Source: DASRRB01 sp036732755 (GTDB lineage: Bacteria > Planctomycetota > B15-G4 > SIAN01). From it: a DNA stretch of 64,000 nucleotides. The DNA lies in assembly GCA_036732755.1 (NCBI GenBank), contig DAINBU010000008.1, forward strand, positions 20,214 through 84,213. Reading direction: 5' to 3'. Shown piece after piece: positions 34,106 through 43,422 of the stretch. The translations under genes were made by a program, and so were the position numbers. The notes under the pieces were generated by a model that worked only from the letters and a program-made list of their open reading frames with translations, made no database searches and was not told the DNA's origin. Position 1 is the stretch's first letter. Each line of letters begins with the position of its first letter.

Positions 34106-34957
34106 GTGATCCACGTCGCACCGCCCCGGCTCGCGCTCGGCCTCGCGGCGATCGTTGCATTCGCGCCGCTCGCGCGGGTCGCGAAGTACGGGCAGAGCCC
34201 GTCCAGGGACGGCCCCCATCCGGTCGGCTGGCGCAAGGTGAAGGTCGCCGACGACGCGCCAGGCGCGACGCTCGACGCCGCGATCTTCTATCCGGCGACG
34301 AAGAACAAGGAGGACGCGGAGCCGGCGGTGGGCGGACCGTGGCCGATCTGCGTCTTCTCGCCCGGCGGCCCGGCGTCGAGGTGGCACGGATACGAGGACT
34401 TCGCGACGCGCTTCGCGTCGTGGGGCATGGCGACGCTCGTCGTCGCGTTCGGCGACCGGACCGCGGAGAAGCGCGCGCCGCAGTTCGACGCCGCGCGGGG
34501 CTGGCTCGAGAAGCAGAACGGGAGCAAGGACTCCTTCCTCTTCGGCAAGCTCGACGGGAAGCGGTTCGTCGCGGCGGGCCACTCGCGCGGCGGCGCGGCG
34601 GCGATCCGCGCGGCGGTCGACGCGAAGAGCTGGGCCGGCTGCGTCACCGTCGGAGCGGCGCTGCGCGAGCTGCCGCCGAAGTACGCGACGCCGACGCTGC
34701 TGATCGGCTCGCCGGACGACAAGACGCTGACCGCGCTCTACGACGGCATGAAGAAGCCGCGCGGGCTCGTCATCGTCGCGGGCATGGACCATTACATGAC
34801 GACGCCCGGCAAGCGGGACTTCGTCCTGGCCTATGCCGCGGCGTGGATCGGCGAGCGCTTCCTCGGGATCAAGGAGTGGAAGGCGTGGACGTCGGGCGAG
34901 CACGCGAAGCAGGACCACAAGGACGGCGTGCTCGCCGACTGGCGCGTGGACGAATGA
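34106..34957 (+). CDS. alpha/beta hydrolase
   Basis: The 283-residue protein has an N-terminal hydrophobic signal-like stretch and an alpha/beta-hydrolase fold close to the chlorophyllase/dienelactone hydrolase type. Visible are an oxyanion-side strand V-F-S-P-G-G-P-A near 88, the nucleophile elbow A-G-H-S-R-G-G-A near 154, a likely acid Asp in I-G-S-P-D-D-K near 208, and the His in G-M-D-H-Y near 230. Substrate unknown. GTG at 34106 has a strong GAGGAGG site eight bases upstream. It lies 13 bp after the VanX fusion and its TGA overlaps the next ATG, so it is part of that operon. Confidence 0.85.
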   Translation: MIHVAPPRLALGLAAIVAFAPLARVAKYGQSPSRDGPHPVGWRKVKVADDAPGATLDAAIFYPATKNKEDAEPAVGGPWPICVFSPGGPASRWHGYEDFATRFASWGMATLVVAFGDRTAEKRAPQFDAARGWLEKQNGSKDSFLFGKLDGKRFVAAGHSRGGAAAIRAAVDAKSWAGCVTVGAALRELPPKYATPTLLIGSPDDKTLTALYDGMKKPRGLVIVAGMDHYMTTPGKRDFVLAYAAAWIGERFLGIKEWKAWTSGEHAKQDHKDGVLADWRVDE

Positions 34958-36339
34958 TGCGGCCGCGTCGCACCGCAGCGTTCGTCGTCGCCGTCCTCGC
35001 GGAACCGGCGCTCGCGCAGGCGCCTCCGCCCACGTTCCACGAGACGGTCGAGCCGCTGCTCCAGAAGCACTGCGTCGAGTGCCATCGCGAAGGCGGCAGC
35101 GGGCCCTTCTCGCTCGAGTCCTTCGGCGACGTGGTCGGCTGGGCGCCGCAGATCCGCGAGGTCGTCTCGACGCGCCGGATGCCGCCGTGGGGCGCCGATC
35201 CGTCGATCGGGAAGTTCCGCAACGACCGCTCGCTGCCCGCCGCGACGATCGAGACGCTCGTGCGCTGGATCGACGGCGGCCGGCCGGAAGGCGATCCGGC
35301 GCACGCGCCGCCGCGGCAGACGTTTCCGAAGGAGTGGTCGCTCGCGGAGCCGCCTGACCTCGTGCTCACGACGCCGACCTTCCACGTCCCGGCGGAAGGG
35401 ACGCTGCTCTACGAGTATCCGCGCCTGCCGACCGGGCTCGCGACGTCGCGCTGGGTGCGCGCGGCCGAGGTCCGGACGACGAACCCGCAGGTCGTCCACC
35501 ACGTGCTGATCTTCCGTGGCGACGCGGCGCGCACGCGCACGGGCGCAAGCACGGTCGCGGGCGCGGAGACGATCGAGCCGCCGTGGCGCCCGACGTTCGA
35601 CCCGTTCCAGCTCCTGCAGGGCGCGAAGCCCAACGAGCGGCCGCAATACGTCCAGCGCCTCCAGAAGATCATCGCCCGCGACCTCCGCTACGGCGATTCC
35701 GGCGGGCTCAACGGCTACTTCCTGTCGGGACTCTCCGGCGGCGGCGCGGTCACCTTCGCGCCCGACGAGGGCAAGTTCCTGTCCGCCGGAGCGACGCTCG
35801 TCACGCAGATCCACTACCAGCCGAACGGCAAGGCGGCCGACTCCGCGACGTCGATCGCGCTCTGGTTCGCGCCGCCCGACGCCGAGATCACGAAGCCGCT
35901 CGACACGCGCGGCGTCTCGACGGCCGCGTTCAAGATCCCGCCGGGCGACCCGAACTTCGAGGTGCGCGCCCGCTGGCGCCTGCCCGCCGCGGCGACGCTG
36001 CGCTCGCTGCAGCCCCACATGCACGTGCGCGGCAAGGACTTCACCTTCGTCGCGAAGCTGCCGCCCGCCAAGGACGGGACGCCCAGCGTCGAAGAGAAGC
36101 TCCTCTTCGTCCCCCACTACGACTTCAACTGGCAGCACGAGTACATGCTGGCGGAGCCGCGGCGCCTGCCGGCCGGCACCGTGCTCGAGGCCGTCGCGCA
36201 CTTCGACAACAGCAAGGACAACCCCGCCAACCCCGATCCGACGCAGACCGTGTGGTTCGGGCTGCAGACGTACGAGGAGATGATGATCGGCTACTTCGAG
36301 GCGGTGTGGGACCCCGACGAGGTCGACGAGGGCGAGTGA
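34954..36339 (+). CDS. secreted cytochrome c fused to copper type II monooxygenase-like domain
   Basis: After a signal peptide (ending about A-L-A-Q), residues 30-115 form a class I cytochrome c-like domain with one haem motif C-V-E-C-H at 40-44 and a distal Met in R-M-P-P-W near 75. The remaining part has the two-sheet PHM/dopamine-beta-monooxygenase-like fold, with V-H-H-V-L near 181 and H-M-H-V-R near 354, the His pairs expected for the two copper sites, plus Q-I-H-Y near 286. The family is ascorbate-dependent monooxygenase-like; whether the haem supplies electrons to copper is an inference. Substrate unknown. ATG at 34954 overlaps the upstream TGA by 4 bp. Confidence 0.87.
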   Translation: MMRPRRTAAFVVAVLAEPALAQAPPPTFHETVEPLLQKHCVECHREGGSGPFSLESFGDVVGWAPQIREVVSTRRMPPWGADPSIGKFRNDRSLPAATIETLVRWIDGGRPEGDPAHAPPRQTFPKEWSLAEPPDLVLTTPTFHVPAEGTLLYEYPRLPTGLATSRWVRAAEVRTTNPQVVHHVLIFRGDAARTRTGASTVAGAETIEPPWRPTFDPFQLLQGAKPNERPQYVQRLQKIIARDLRYGDSGGLNGYFLSGLSGGGAVTFAPDEGKFLSAGATLVTQIHYQPNGKAADSATSIALWFAPPDAEITKPLDTRGVSTAAFKIPPGDPNFEVRARWRLPAAATLRSLQPHMHVRGKDFTFVAKLPPAKDGTPSVEEKLLFVPHYDFNWQHEYMLAEPRRLPAGTVLEAVAHFDNSKDNPANPDPTQTVWFGLQTYEEMMIGYFEAVWDPDEVDEGE

Positions 36340-36501
36340 GCGGGCGGCGCCTGCCGCCGATCCGCTCCGTGAAGATCCGGGGCGGAACGCGCCGCACGAC
36401 GAGATTCGGAAGCGCGGCGCCGGCGTTTCCCGTCCCGAACGTGCTCGCACTCCGGCGCGCGCGCTCCTGCGCTCCGCCGCCCCCCTCGAAGGAAGCTCCC
36501 G

Positions 36502-36888
36502 ATGCTCTCGAAGTCACCCGTCGCCGCCACGCTGCAGTGCCGGCGCAAGAACCTGAAGGCGGTCGACGGCTTCTATGCGAAAAAGCTCGGCCTGAAACGA
36601 GTGGCCGGCTCGCCCAAGGAGGGCTTCCTCTCCTACCTGGCCGGCAAGAAGACGGAGATCCTGCTCTTCGAGTCGGACGCCCCGAAGTCGGACGACACGG
36701 GAGCGACGTTCGAGGTCGCCGACCTCGCGCGCGAGATGGCGACGCTGCGCAAGCGCGGCGTGCGCTTCGAGGAGTACGACCTGCCGGGCGTGAAGACGGT
36801 GCACGGCGTCGCCCAAATGGGTCCGCACGCGATGGCGTGGATGAAGGACCCCGACGGGAACGTGCTCGGCTTGTACCAGCGGGAGTGA
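36502..36888 (+). CDS. VOC/glyoxalase-like protein
   Basis: A 128-residue single VOC-superfamily domain, made of two beta-alpha-beta-beta-beta units. The first spans about 8-58 (A-T-L-Q-C, then F-Y-A-K-K-L-G-L near 25, L-L-F-E-S-D). The second covers about 65-127 and ends with the typical D-P-D-G-N-V-L-G-L-Y-Q. Members bind a metal and isomerise or cleave small molecules, or bind antibiotics; the exact function is not indicated. ATG at 36502 follows a GGAAG site. It is 162 bp after the monooxygenase gene, so it may have its own promoter. Confidence 0.88.
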   Translation: MLSKSPVAATLQCRRKNLKAVDGFYAKKLGLKRVAGSPKEGFLSYLAGKKTEILLFESDAPKSDDTGATFEVADLAREMATLRKRGVRFEEYDLPGVKTVHGVAQMGPHAMAWMKDPDGNVLGLYQRE

Positions 36889-36933
36889 TGGCACGCAGCG
36901 TCGGCCGCGGAGATCGGGAAGCGGCGAGGCGCC

Positions 36934-39900
36934 TCAGCGCAGCGTGACGTTCGTTGTCGCGCCGGTCGCGACCGTTACGGTCCGTTCGAGTCCGAGCTCG
37001 CCGACGTGGAGTCGGACCTCGCCGGCCGGTGCGATCGGAAGCGTGAAGCGTCCGTCGTCGAGGAGCCGGACCTTCGCGTGGAAGCGAAAGCCGTCCGCGG
37101 TCGTCGCGTCCGCTTCCACGGCGAGCGGCCGGCCTTCGACGCGCTGGCCGACGTCACCTTCGATGCCACCGAGGTCGAGCGTCACGGTCATGCGCGCGAT
37201 GCCCTGCGTCAGCTCGAGCGGTCGCGAGAAGACGCTGTACGAGGCGTGCTCGGGTTCGGGGTATCGCGCGAAGACGACGAGCTGAGCGCGTCCCGGCACG
37301 TCGTCACGGCACTCGAACTCGCCCTCGCGTCCGATGAGCACCGGCGAGGGTTTCGTGCTTCCGTTCCAGACGGTCGGGATCGGTACGTCGCCGGCACCGA
37401 CCCATGCGCCCCACATCGCCGAACCGCCGTCGCGTCCGACCACCTTGCCGCGCAAAATGCACGCGAGCGTGTCGTCGGAGGAGAGAACGAGCGTCGTCGT
37501 CTCGCCCTCGCGGATGACGCAGTTCGTGGGCAGGTCGCCGCGCGACTCCTGGACGATCTCGAGCACGGTGTAGCCCATCGAAATCGCCATTTCGCTCGTG
37601 CGCACGTTCCAAGCGCCGGCGACGAGGTGATCGATCGAAAAGGTGCCGTCAGCGGAGACTGGCCAGGAGCGTGGAACGCCGTCGCCGTTCGAGATCACCA
37701 CGAACGGCGCTCGCGATCCGTCGGCCCCCGCCACGACCTGACCGGTCAGCGAGCCACCGTGCGTGAGCTCGATGTCGAGGTCCGATCGCGCGGTGTCACG
37801 CGTCGATTCAAACGGGCCGATCGTGCCGGACGCGAATCCTGGCGCGTGCGCGCGGACGCAGAGAGGGCCGCCGTCGTGATCGACGATGCGGAAGCGTCCT
37901 TCGCCATCGGTCCGACTCACCGTCGAATTGCAGACGTACGCGCGCGACAGCACGCCGTTCACGACGGACAAGTGACCGTCGTCCCACGCGCGAAGGACCG
38001 CGATCGATGCGCCGGCCACGGGCAAGCCGGCGGAGGTGACTCGTCCCGTCAGGGCTGGCCGCGCCTCCATCGTGACGGCGAGCGGCCCGGACAGCGAGCG
38101 AGCGCGCAACGGGCCGAGCTTTTGATCGGCGCAACCGTCGGCCGTCACCTCGATCAGCACCGGCGCATCAGGCACCTGCAGTTCGAGTCGGCGGGCTTCG
38201 GGCGCTCCTCCATCGACGATGCGTGAATCGAGCGACCAGCCAAAACCGGAGTGGAAGCGCTCCTCGACCTCGCGCGCATTCGCGCGTAGCACGTTCAGCG
38301 GCGAGCCGTCCGACGACCTCACGTCGATCTCGAGCTTCAGGAGCTCGGAGAGACGAAGAACGCAAGCGCGCTCGTCGCCGTCCGGGAAGAGCCGCTCTGC
38401 GGGAAGCCAGCGGGGGTCTTTGGACCAGGCCCACGCCGCGACGACCTTGTCGCCGTACGTCTCGATTTCGATGTGGCCGTCCGCATCCGCGACGAAGTCG
38501 AGATAGGTCTCAACCCGCCGGCCCCACTCCCGGAGTGCGATCGAGACATGGGCTTCGGGGAGCGGCGCGCCGTCCGGATCCTCGACGTCGATCGAGAGCG
38601 GCGGCCCGCTTGATTCGCGCGGAACGAGCGTGAGGAAGAGGTCTTCGCGCGCCTCTCCGGCGCGCAGTTCCACGAGCGGCGACGGGACGCGTGGAATCCC
38701 GGGCGCAAACGCCCACGCGCGCACGAGGCACCTTCCGAGACCCACGAATTCGAAGTGCCCTCCCGCGTCGACGTGGACGCGGCGGACGAAGTCGCGCAGC
38801 GACGCCAGCGTCGGTCGCGCAGCGCCGTCGTTCGTCGATTCGAGGAGGACGGTGACCGCAGCCGGATCGATGCCGCTCGGAATGACGACGCGCCCGGCAA
38901 TGCGTGCCTCGCGTTCGAGGACGAGGTCGCCGGCGTCCATCACGCGGCCGAGGGCACCCGTCAGCTGGAAGTCCCGAACCACGACCCCCGGCCGCCACGC
39001 GACCAGACGGACGACCAGCGCGTCCGCCCAGCCGTCGTTCCCGCACGACGACCCCCACGCATCGCCAGCGCCATTCGCCGATCTCGGGGACGGTTTGGCC
39101 CAGGTGAAGCGGCCGTCGGCGCCGCTTCGTGTCGTCGGCATTCCGGGATGCGCGATCCGCGGCGGACCGTCGCGACCGTAGCCCAACGTGCTGACCTCGA
39201 CGCCTTCGAGTGGAGCTCCATCCTTGCCGACGAAGCGGCCGACGACGGCCGTTCCGTCGGGATCAGGCTCGAACGCGATCGCGTCCGTTGTGGACGCCGC
39301 AGCGGTCGCGTCCGAGGAGCTCACCACGTCGGGAACGCGGTCGCGCGCTGCTTCATCGACGCCGGCGGTTGACGCGGTCTCCGGGTTTTCGACGCGGACT
39401 GCAGGCGCAGACGACGGAGCGCGCGCGCCTCGCGAATCCACCGCGACGCGGATCGCGACCGCTGCGAGGACCAAGGCCGCAGCCGCGGCCGCCACCTTCC
39501 CCTTCAGCGACATGGCAACCCCTCCGGCCAGGACCCCGCCCGCCGCGCCGACCTTTCCCACCAGTCCGTTCGCGACGAGCAGGAGACCGGAGTACAGCCG
39601 GCGCGGATCGCCGCCGCGTTCGACGAGCCGCTCGCGCAGCCGTTCGAGCGCGCGCTTGAGCCGCGTCTTCACCGTCTCGACGGGCGCCTGCATGCGGCGC
39701 GCGATCGCGCGCGGCGGCAGGCCGTCGAAGTGGCGCAGCAGGATCAGGGCGCGGTCGTCGTCGGGCAGGACGGCAACTGCGTCGATGAGGCGCCGCTCCG
39801 CTTCGAGGCGCGCCGCCACTTCGTCGGTCGATGGCAAACCCTCGCGCGCCGCCCCGGCCGGCTCCTGCTTCGCTCGCCGCGCACCACTGCGCGCCATCTG

Positions 39901-40113
39901 GCGCGCCACGTTGCGCGCGGCCGTCGTGAGCCACGCGCGCCACGTCACGGTTTCGCGCGGCGGTCGCGCGAGCGCCGCCCGCCACGTCTCCTGCGCGACG
40001 TCGTCCGCGCTCGCCTCGTCCCGCACGAGCCGCTTCGCGAGTCTTCGCAGGAAGAGCGCATGCGACGCGAGGTCGCCCTCGTCGAGCTCACGCAGGTCGG
40101 ACGGTCGATCCAC
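36934..40113 (-). CDS. ECF sigma factor fused to membrane segment and beta-domain tail
   Basis: This is the third sigma fusion of the window, 1059 residues. Region 2 is at about 25-50 (S-A-D-D-V-A-Q-E-T-W) and region 4 at about 115-165 (D-R-A-L-I-L-L-R-H-F then P-V-E-T-V-K-T-R-L). A membrane span of Ala/Val/Leu residues is at about 200-222. Then come some 830 residues of carboxypeptidase-regulatory-like beta domains, with repeated G-R-V/V-G-R-F-V starts and G-x-P-L-x-G-V/A-x-V cores (for example G-A-P-L-E-G-V-E-V near 293). Its sigma part is more distant from the two fusions at 910-6843 than those are from each other. The only start is GTG at 40113, with GGAG upstream. No anti-sigma gene is near; regulation by proteolysis of the outer tail is inference. 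Confidence 0.9.
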   Translation of the reverse strand: MDRPSDLRELDEGDLASHALFLRRLAKRLVRDEASADDVAQETWRAALARPPRETVTWRAWLTTAARNVARQMARSGARRAKQEPAGAAREGLPSTDEVAARLEAERRLIDAVAVLPDDDRALILLRHFDGLPPRAIARRMQAPVETVKTRLKRALERLRERLVERGGDPRRLYSGLLLVANGLVGKVGAAGGVLAGGVAMSLKGKVAAAAAALVLAAVAIRVAVDSRGARAPSSAPAVRVENPETASTAGVDEAARDRVPDVVSSSDATAAASTTDAIAFEPDPDGTAVVGRFVGKDGAPLEGVEVSTLGYGRDGPPRIAHPGMPTTRSGADGRFTWAKPSPRSANGAGDAWGSSCGNDGWADALVVRLVAWRPGVVVRDFQLTGALGRVMDAGDLVLEREARIAGRVVIPSGIDPAAVTVLLESTNDGAARPTLASLRDFVRRVHVDAGGHFEFVGLGRCLVRAWAFAPGIPRVPSPLVELRAGEAREDLFLTLVPRESSGPPLSIDVEDPDGAPLPEAHVSIALREWGRRVETYLDFVADADGHIEIETYGDKVVAAWAWSKDPRWLPAERLFPDGDERACVLRLSELLKLEIDVRSSDGSPLNVLRANAREVEERFHSGFGWSLDSRIVDGGAPEARRLELQVPDAPVLIEVTADGCADQKLGPLRARSLSGPLAVTMEARPALTGRVTSAGLPVAGASIAVLRAWDDGHLSVVNGVLSRAYVCNSTVSRTDGEGRFRIVDHDGGPLCVRAHAPGFASGTIGPFESTRDTARSDLDIELTHGGSLTGQVVAGADGSRAPFVVISNGDGVPRSWPVSADGTFSIDHLVAGAWNVRTSEMAISMGYTVLEIVQESRGDLPTNCVIREGETTTLVLSSDDTLACILRGKVVGRDGGSAMWGAWVGAGDVPIPTVWNGSTKPSPVLIGREGEFECRDDVPGRAQLVVFARYPEPEHASYSVFSRPLELTQGIARMTVTLDLGGIEGDVGQRVEGRPLAVEADATTADGFRFHAKVRLLDDGRFTLPIAPAGEVRLHVGELGLERTVTVATGATTNVTLR

Positions 40114-40264
40114 GATGGGAACTCCGATCTCCGCCCGGTTGGTGCCGGCCGACGCGGATCGGGTTCAGGGCGGCGGCGAACCGCGCTCGGCAGGCTTCAC
40201 GCCGTTACCATTCGCGCCGCGATTCGTCGCTCCCATCATGCAGCTCGGAACGATCCGGACGCCC

Positions 40265-40648
40265 ATGGCTAACCCGAGTCAGCTCTCCTCGCTGAACGAA
40301 CTCGACCTCGCCGCCCAAGAGGCGGACCACGACGGATGGGACGGATACGAAGGCGTCGCGCTCGACCGTCGGAGCTACGAACGCGCACGGCAGATCCTCC
40401 TCCGACTTCCATCGCGATTCCCGGCGCCAGAAGTCGAAGCCGACCCGCGCGGAGGCGTCGCCCTCTCTTGGCATCCCGCTCCCGGCGTCGGCTTCGTGGT
40501 CTCGATCCGCGAATCGAACCTGTTCACCTACGCCGGCATCCGCGACGACGCTTCCGTCCATGGTCGGGAGTTCGGGGTCGACGAATTGCCGCAAGTGATC
40601 ATCGACGAACTCGAGCGGATGATCGCGCCGGGAGCGGACTCGAAGTGA
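40265..40648 (+). CDS. small WDG-motif protein, unknown
   Basis: A 127-residue protein of a widespread uncharacterised type: an N-terminal helix ending in D-G-W-D-G-Y, a helix with R-S-Y-E-R-A-R-Q-I-L-L-R-L-P, then P-E-V-E-A-D-P-R-G-G-V-A-L-S-W and a beta pair with V-S-I-R-E-S-N-L-F-T-Y. Such proteins are scattered in accessory DNA and have no known function. ATG at 40265 is used; another ATG at 40238 would add nine residues. It is divergent from the sigma fusion and convergent with the ParB-like gene. Confidence 0.65.
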   Translation: MANPSQLSSLNELDLAAQEADHDGWDGYEGVALDRRSYERARQILLRLPSRFPAPEVEADPRGGVALSWHPAPGVGFVVSIRESNLFTYAGIRDDASVHGREFGVDELPQVIIDELERMIAPGADSK

Positions 40649-40711
40649 TGACGGCACTCGTGATGCAATCGCGCTGCGTCTCGCCGATCGGGCGCGGCTC
40701 GTCATGAATCC

Positions 40712-40742
40712 CGCGCCGCGCTGACGCTCGGCGAGCGGCGCG
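40712..40742. terminator. hairpin between convergent genes
   Basis: CGCGCCGC (40712-40719) pairs with GCGGCGCG (40735-40742) around a 15-base loop, in the gap between two convergent genes. It could serve as a bidirectional terminator; no T-run is present. Confidence 0.35.
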
Positions 40743-40743
40743 T

Positions 40744-41685
40744 TCAGTCGTCGCTCGGCGGCGGCCCCCCCATCGACTGGACGTCGGTCGTCTTCACCTT
40801 GCCGGCGTCGAACTTCTTGGCGCTTGCGATCATCTTCTGGAGGACGCTCTTCAGGTCGCCGGTCGGGACCTTCTGGAAGCGGATGGGGTTGATGCGCGCG
40901 ACGACGAAGGGCTTCAGGTAGGGCGAGGTGAAGGCGCGCTCCTTCAGGGTCGCGACGACGGCGTTCACGGCCTCGTCGAGCTCGAGCAGCAGCGCGGCGA
41001 TCTCCTCGCGGCTCTTCAACGACTTCGAGAGCTTCTCTTCGGCAAAGGAGTCGAGGCGGCGGATCACGGGCGTGTAGCTCGAGCCGGCGAAGCGCGCCTT
41101 CTTCTCGTAGGCACAGCCGAGGGTGAGATACATCGGCTCCTCGAACTCGAAGGCGTGGGCGCTCTCGTGCTTGCCGTCCTCGGCGAGCGCGCGCGCCATG
41201 CGGATCACCTCGAGGCTCTTCTCCTTCAGGTTGTGGGCGCGCTCGGTGTTGAGCGCGAGGATCTGGAAGGCGACCTCCTCCTCCGGCACGACGAGCGCCG
41301 TGACGGCGCGCGCCTTCAACTTCTTCAGCGCGTGGAGGCGGTGGTTGCCGTTGGGCGTGTAGTAGATGCCGTCCTTGCCGCGCACCGCGACGACCGGATC
41401 GAGGAAGCGGCCGAGCTTGTCGATCACGTTCGCGAGGCGGTCGACGTGCGGCTTGCTGAGGTCGCGTTGATAGGGCGTCGGCGCCACCTTCTCGATCGGC
41501 AGCATCGCGAACACGACGCCGTTCCCGCCGAACGGCTCGCGGTAGGCGACGAGCACGGTGCCGCCGTCCTCCTTCACGCGCTCGGCGGCCGCCTTCGCCT
41601 CGGCCGGCACGTTCTCCAGCACCGCGTCGGCGCCGACCATGCGCGACTCTTCGGTTCGCCGCACCGCCTTCTTGCGCTTGCCCAT
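40744..41685 (-). CDS. ParB N-terminal-domain protein
   Basis: The 313-residue protein carries a ParB/Srx-like domain at about 55-150: P-I-E-K-V-A-P-T-P-Y-Q-R-D, then V-D-R-L-A-N-V-I, P-V-V-A-V-R-G, and the nucleotide-binding-like G-N-H-R-L-H-A-L near 115. No clear helix-turn-helix or chromosome-partition neighbour (ParA) is present, and the rest is mostly helical and charged. It may be a ParB-like CTPase or nuclease-like regulator rather than the partition protein. ATG at 41685 follows GGAGAGAG. It starts 14 bp after the TMTC-like gene on the same strand. Confidence 0.82.
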   Translation of the reverse strand: MGKRKKAVRRTEESRMVGADAVLENVPAEAKAAAERVKEDGGTVLVAYREPFGGNGVVFAMLPIEKVAPTPYQRDLSKPHVDRLANVIDKLGRFLDPVVAVRGKDGIYYTPNGNHRLHALKKLKARAVTALVVPEEEVAFQILALNTERAHNLKEKSLEVIRMARALAEDGKHESAHAFEFEEPMYLTLGCAYEKKARFAGSSYTPVIRRLDSFAEEKLSKSLKSREEIAALLLELDEAVNAVVATLKERAFTSPYLKPFVVARINPIRFQKVPTGDLKSVLQKMIASAKKFDAGKVKTTDVQSMGGPPPSDD

Positions 41686-41699
41686 CGCTCTCTCTCCGT

Positions 41700-43382
41700 T
41701 CAGTGCTGTGCCGTCGCGAACGCCGCGCGCAGCTTCTCATACAAAGGCTGCCCCGGATGCGCGTCGGCGATCGCGGTCGCGGCACGCTCGAGGTCCTCGC
41801 GCGGGAGGCCCGCGTCGCGGACCGCCAGCTCGATCTGCTCGAGGTTGCGCGCGTCGTCGATGTCGGAGCCGGGGGCGTTCGCCGCGAGCCAGAACCAGAC
41901 GTCGGCCTGCACGAGGAAGGCGGGCTGCTTTTGCGTGCGGAACGTCTCGAAGGCGAGGCGCGCCACCACCGACATCGGGCGGCGGTAGTCGGGCTTGATC
42001 TCGAGGGCGCGCCGGGCGCGGGCGCCGGCGCCGAGCCGGTCCTTCTTCTCGTGCAGCCACTGCGCGACCGTGCACTGCACGCGCGCGCTGTCGGGCGCGA
42101 TCGAGAGCGCCGCCGTGTAGAGCGTCTCCTCATCGCGCCAGTCGCCGGCGCGCACGAAGGTCCGCGCGCCGAGCGCGACGACCCCCACGAGCGCGGTCGC
42201 GGCGGCGGCGCGCCGCAGGGTGAGCGTGCGCGCGCCGGCCATCCGGTCGGCCGCCGCGACGAGCGCGATCAGGACGCCGCACGCCGGCAGGCAGAGGATC
42301 CGCTCCGAGAAGATCGTCCCGATCGGCGTCGCGATGCTCGAGACGAGGAACCACGACGCGCCGGCGAGCAGCAGCCCGAACGCCTCGAGCGTCCGCCGCC
42401 GCCGCAGCGCGCCGGCCAGCCACACCGCACCGAACACGAGCGCCGCCGCGCCGGTCGCGAAGCGCGGATCGCCCATCTGCGTCAGCGGCCGGATCGCCGC
42501 GAACGAGTAGTCGGCCGAGAGCTGCCCCGGCCAGACCAGCAGCCCGACGAAGCGGCCGAGGTTCGCGACGCCGGTCAGCACGCGCACGGCGAGCGGCTGG
42601 TCGATCAGGCAGTTGTCGAGCGTCGAGACGACGCGCGGGTCGAGGCCGACGGCGCCGCCCAGCACGCGCACGCGCATCCAGAGCGCGACGCCGAGCGCGG
42701 CGAACAGCAGCAGCGCCGGCGCCACGAAGCCGTGCCGCCGCACCGGCAGGAGCAGGAGCAGCAGCGCCGGCAGCACCGCGAAGGCCCCCTCCTTCGAGAG
42801 CAGCGCGACCAGGAAGGCGACCGCCGCTCCGAGCGCGCGGAGCAGCGCGTGGCTGCCGCCGAGGAGCAGCGCCGCCGCGGCCAGCGCGAACGCCGTCGCC
42901 TGCAGCTCGCCGCGGCTCACGACCTCCATCACGCCCTCCGACAGCAGCGGATGGGCGACGAGCGCGAGCGCGAGCAGCGCCGATCCGGCGCGCGAGATGC
43001 CGCCGCGCCGCGCGAGCGCCGCCGCCGCGAGCCCGGTGAGCGCGAGCAGCAGGAGGTTCCCCGCGCGCAGCGCCCGCGGCGAGATCCCGCGCGCCCACGC
43101 CGTCGCCTGGATCGTCGCGCAGGTGAGCGGCCGGTAGAGGCCGCGCTCCGGCTCACCGCCCCAGAAATCCTCGCGGAAGTGGTCGAGGACCTGCGCGGGA
43201 GGCCGCTTCCAGCGCTCCTTCATCGCGAAGTGGGCGAGGTCGTCGCGGCTGAACGGGTAGGCGAGCGCCCGCCCGTACTCGGCGACGGCGAGCCCGCATA
43301 CCAGGATCAGGAGAAGGGAGAGGAGGAGCGTGACGCGGCGGTGCGGGGGTACAGCTTCGACCAGCTGATCCGGGCCTCCCAT
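41700..43382 (-). CDS. TMTC-like polytopic membrane protein with C-terminal TPR region
   Basis: A 560-residue protein with about ten membrane spans and a soluble TPR-like C-terminal region from about 395. It begins with a helix, then a loop with R-D-D-L-A-H near 46 and G-L-Y-R-P-L-T near 82, resembling GT39/TMTC-type O-mannosyltransferases, where D-D is a catalytic feature. Further support is V-S-R-G-E-L-Q-A-T near 155 and S-K-E-G-A-F-A near 198. In animals TMTC proteins transfer mannose to Ser/Thr; bacterial members could glycosylate exported proteins using a polyprenyl sugar, but this is inference. ATG at 43382. It is divergent from the beta-domain gene at 43423. Confidence 0.75.
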   Translation of the reverse strand: MGGPDQLVEAVPPHRRVTLLLSLLLILVCGLAVAEYGRALAYPFSRDDLAHFAMKERWKRPPAQVLDHFREDFWGGEPERGLYRPLTCATIQATAWARGISPRALRAGNLLLLALTGLAAAALARRGGISRAGSALLALALVAHPLLSEGVMEVVSRGELQATAFALAAAALLLGGSHALLRALGAAVAFLVALLSKEGAFAVLPALLLLLLPVRRHGFVAPALLLFAALGVALWMRVRVLGGAVGLDPRVVSTLDNCLIDQPLAVRVLTGVANLGRFVGLLVWPGQLSADYSFAAIRPLTQMGDPRFATGAAALVFGAVWLAGALRRRRTLEAFGLLLAGASWFLVSSIATPIGTIFSERILCLPACGVLIALVAAADRMAGARTLTLRRAAAATALVGVVALGARTFVRAGDWRDEETLYTAALSIAPDSARVQCTVAQWLHEKKDRLGAGARARRALEIKPDYRRPMSVVARLAFETFRTQKQPAFLVQADVWFWLAANAPGSDIDDARNLEQIELAVRDAGLPREDLERAATAIADAHPGQPLYEKLRAAFATAQH

Positions 43383-43422
43383 CGGCGTGGCATCATGCCG
43401 TGACGTCCCCGAGAAAGTTGCG

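Noticed and set aside
40744..41685. Chromosome partition parB with an origin nearby.
   Set aside because: There is no parA neighbour, no parS-like sites seen and no clear helix-turn-helix; only the ParB N-terminal fold is supported.
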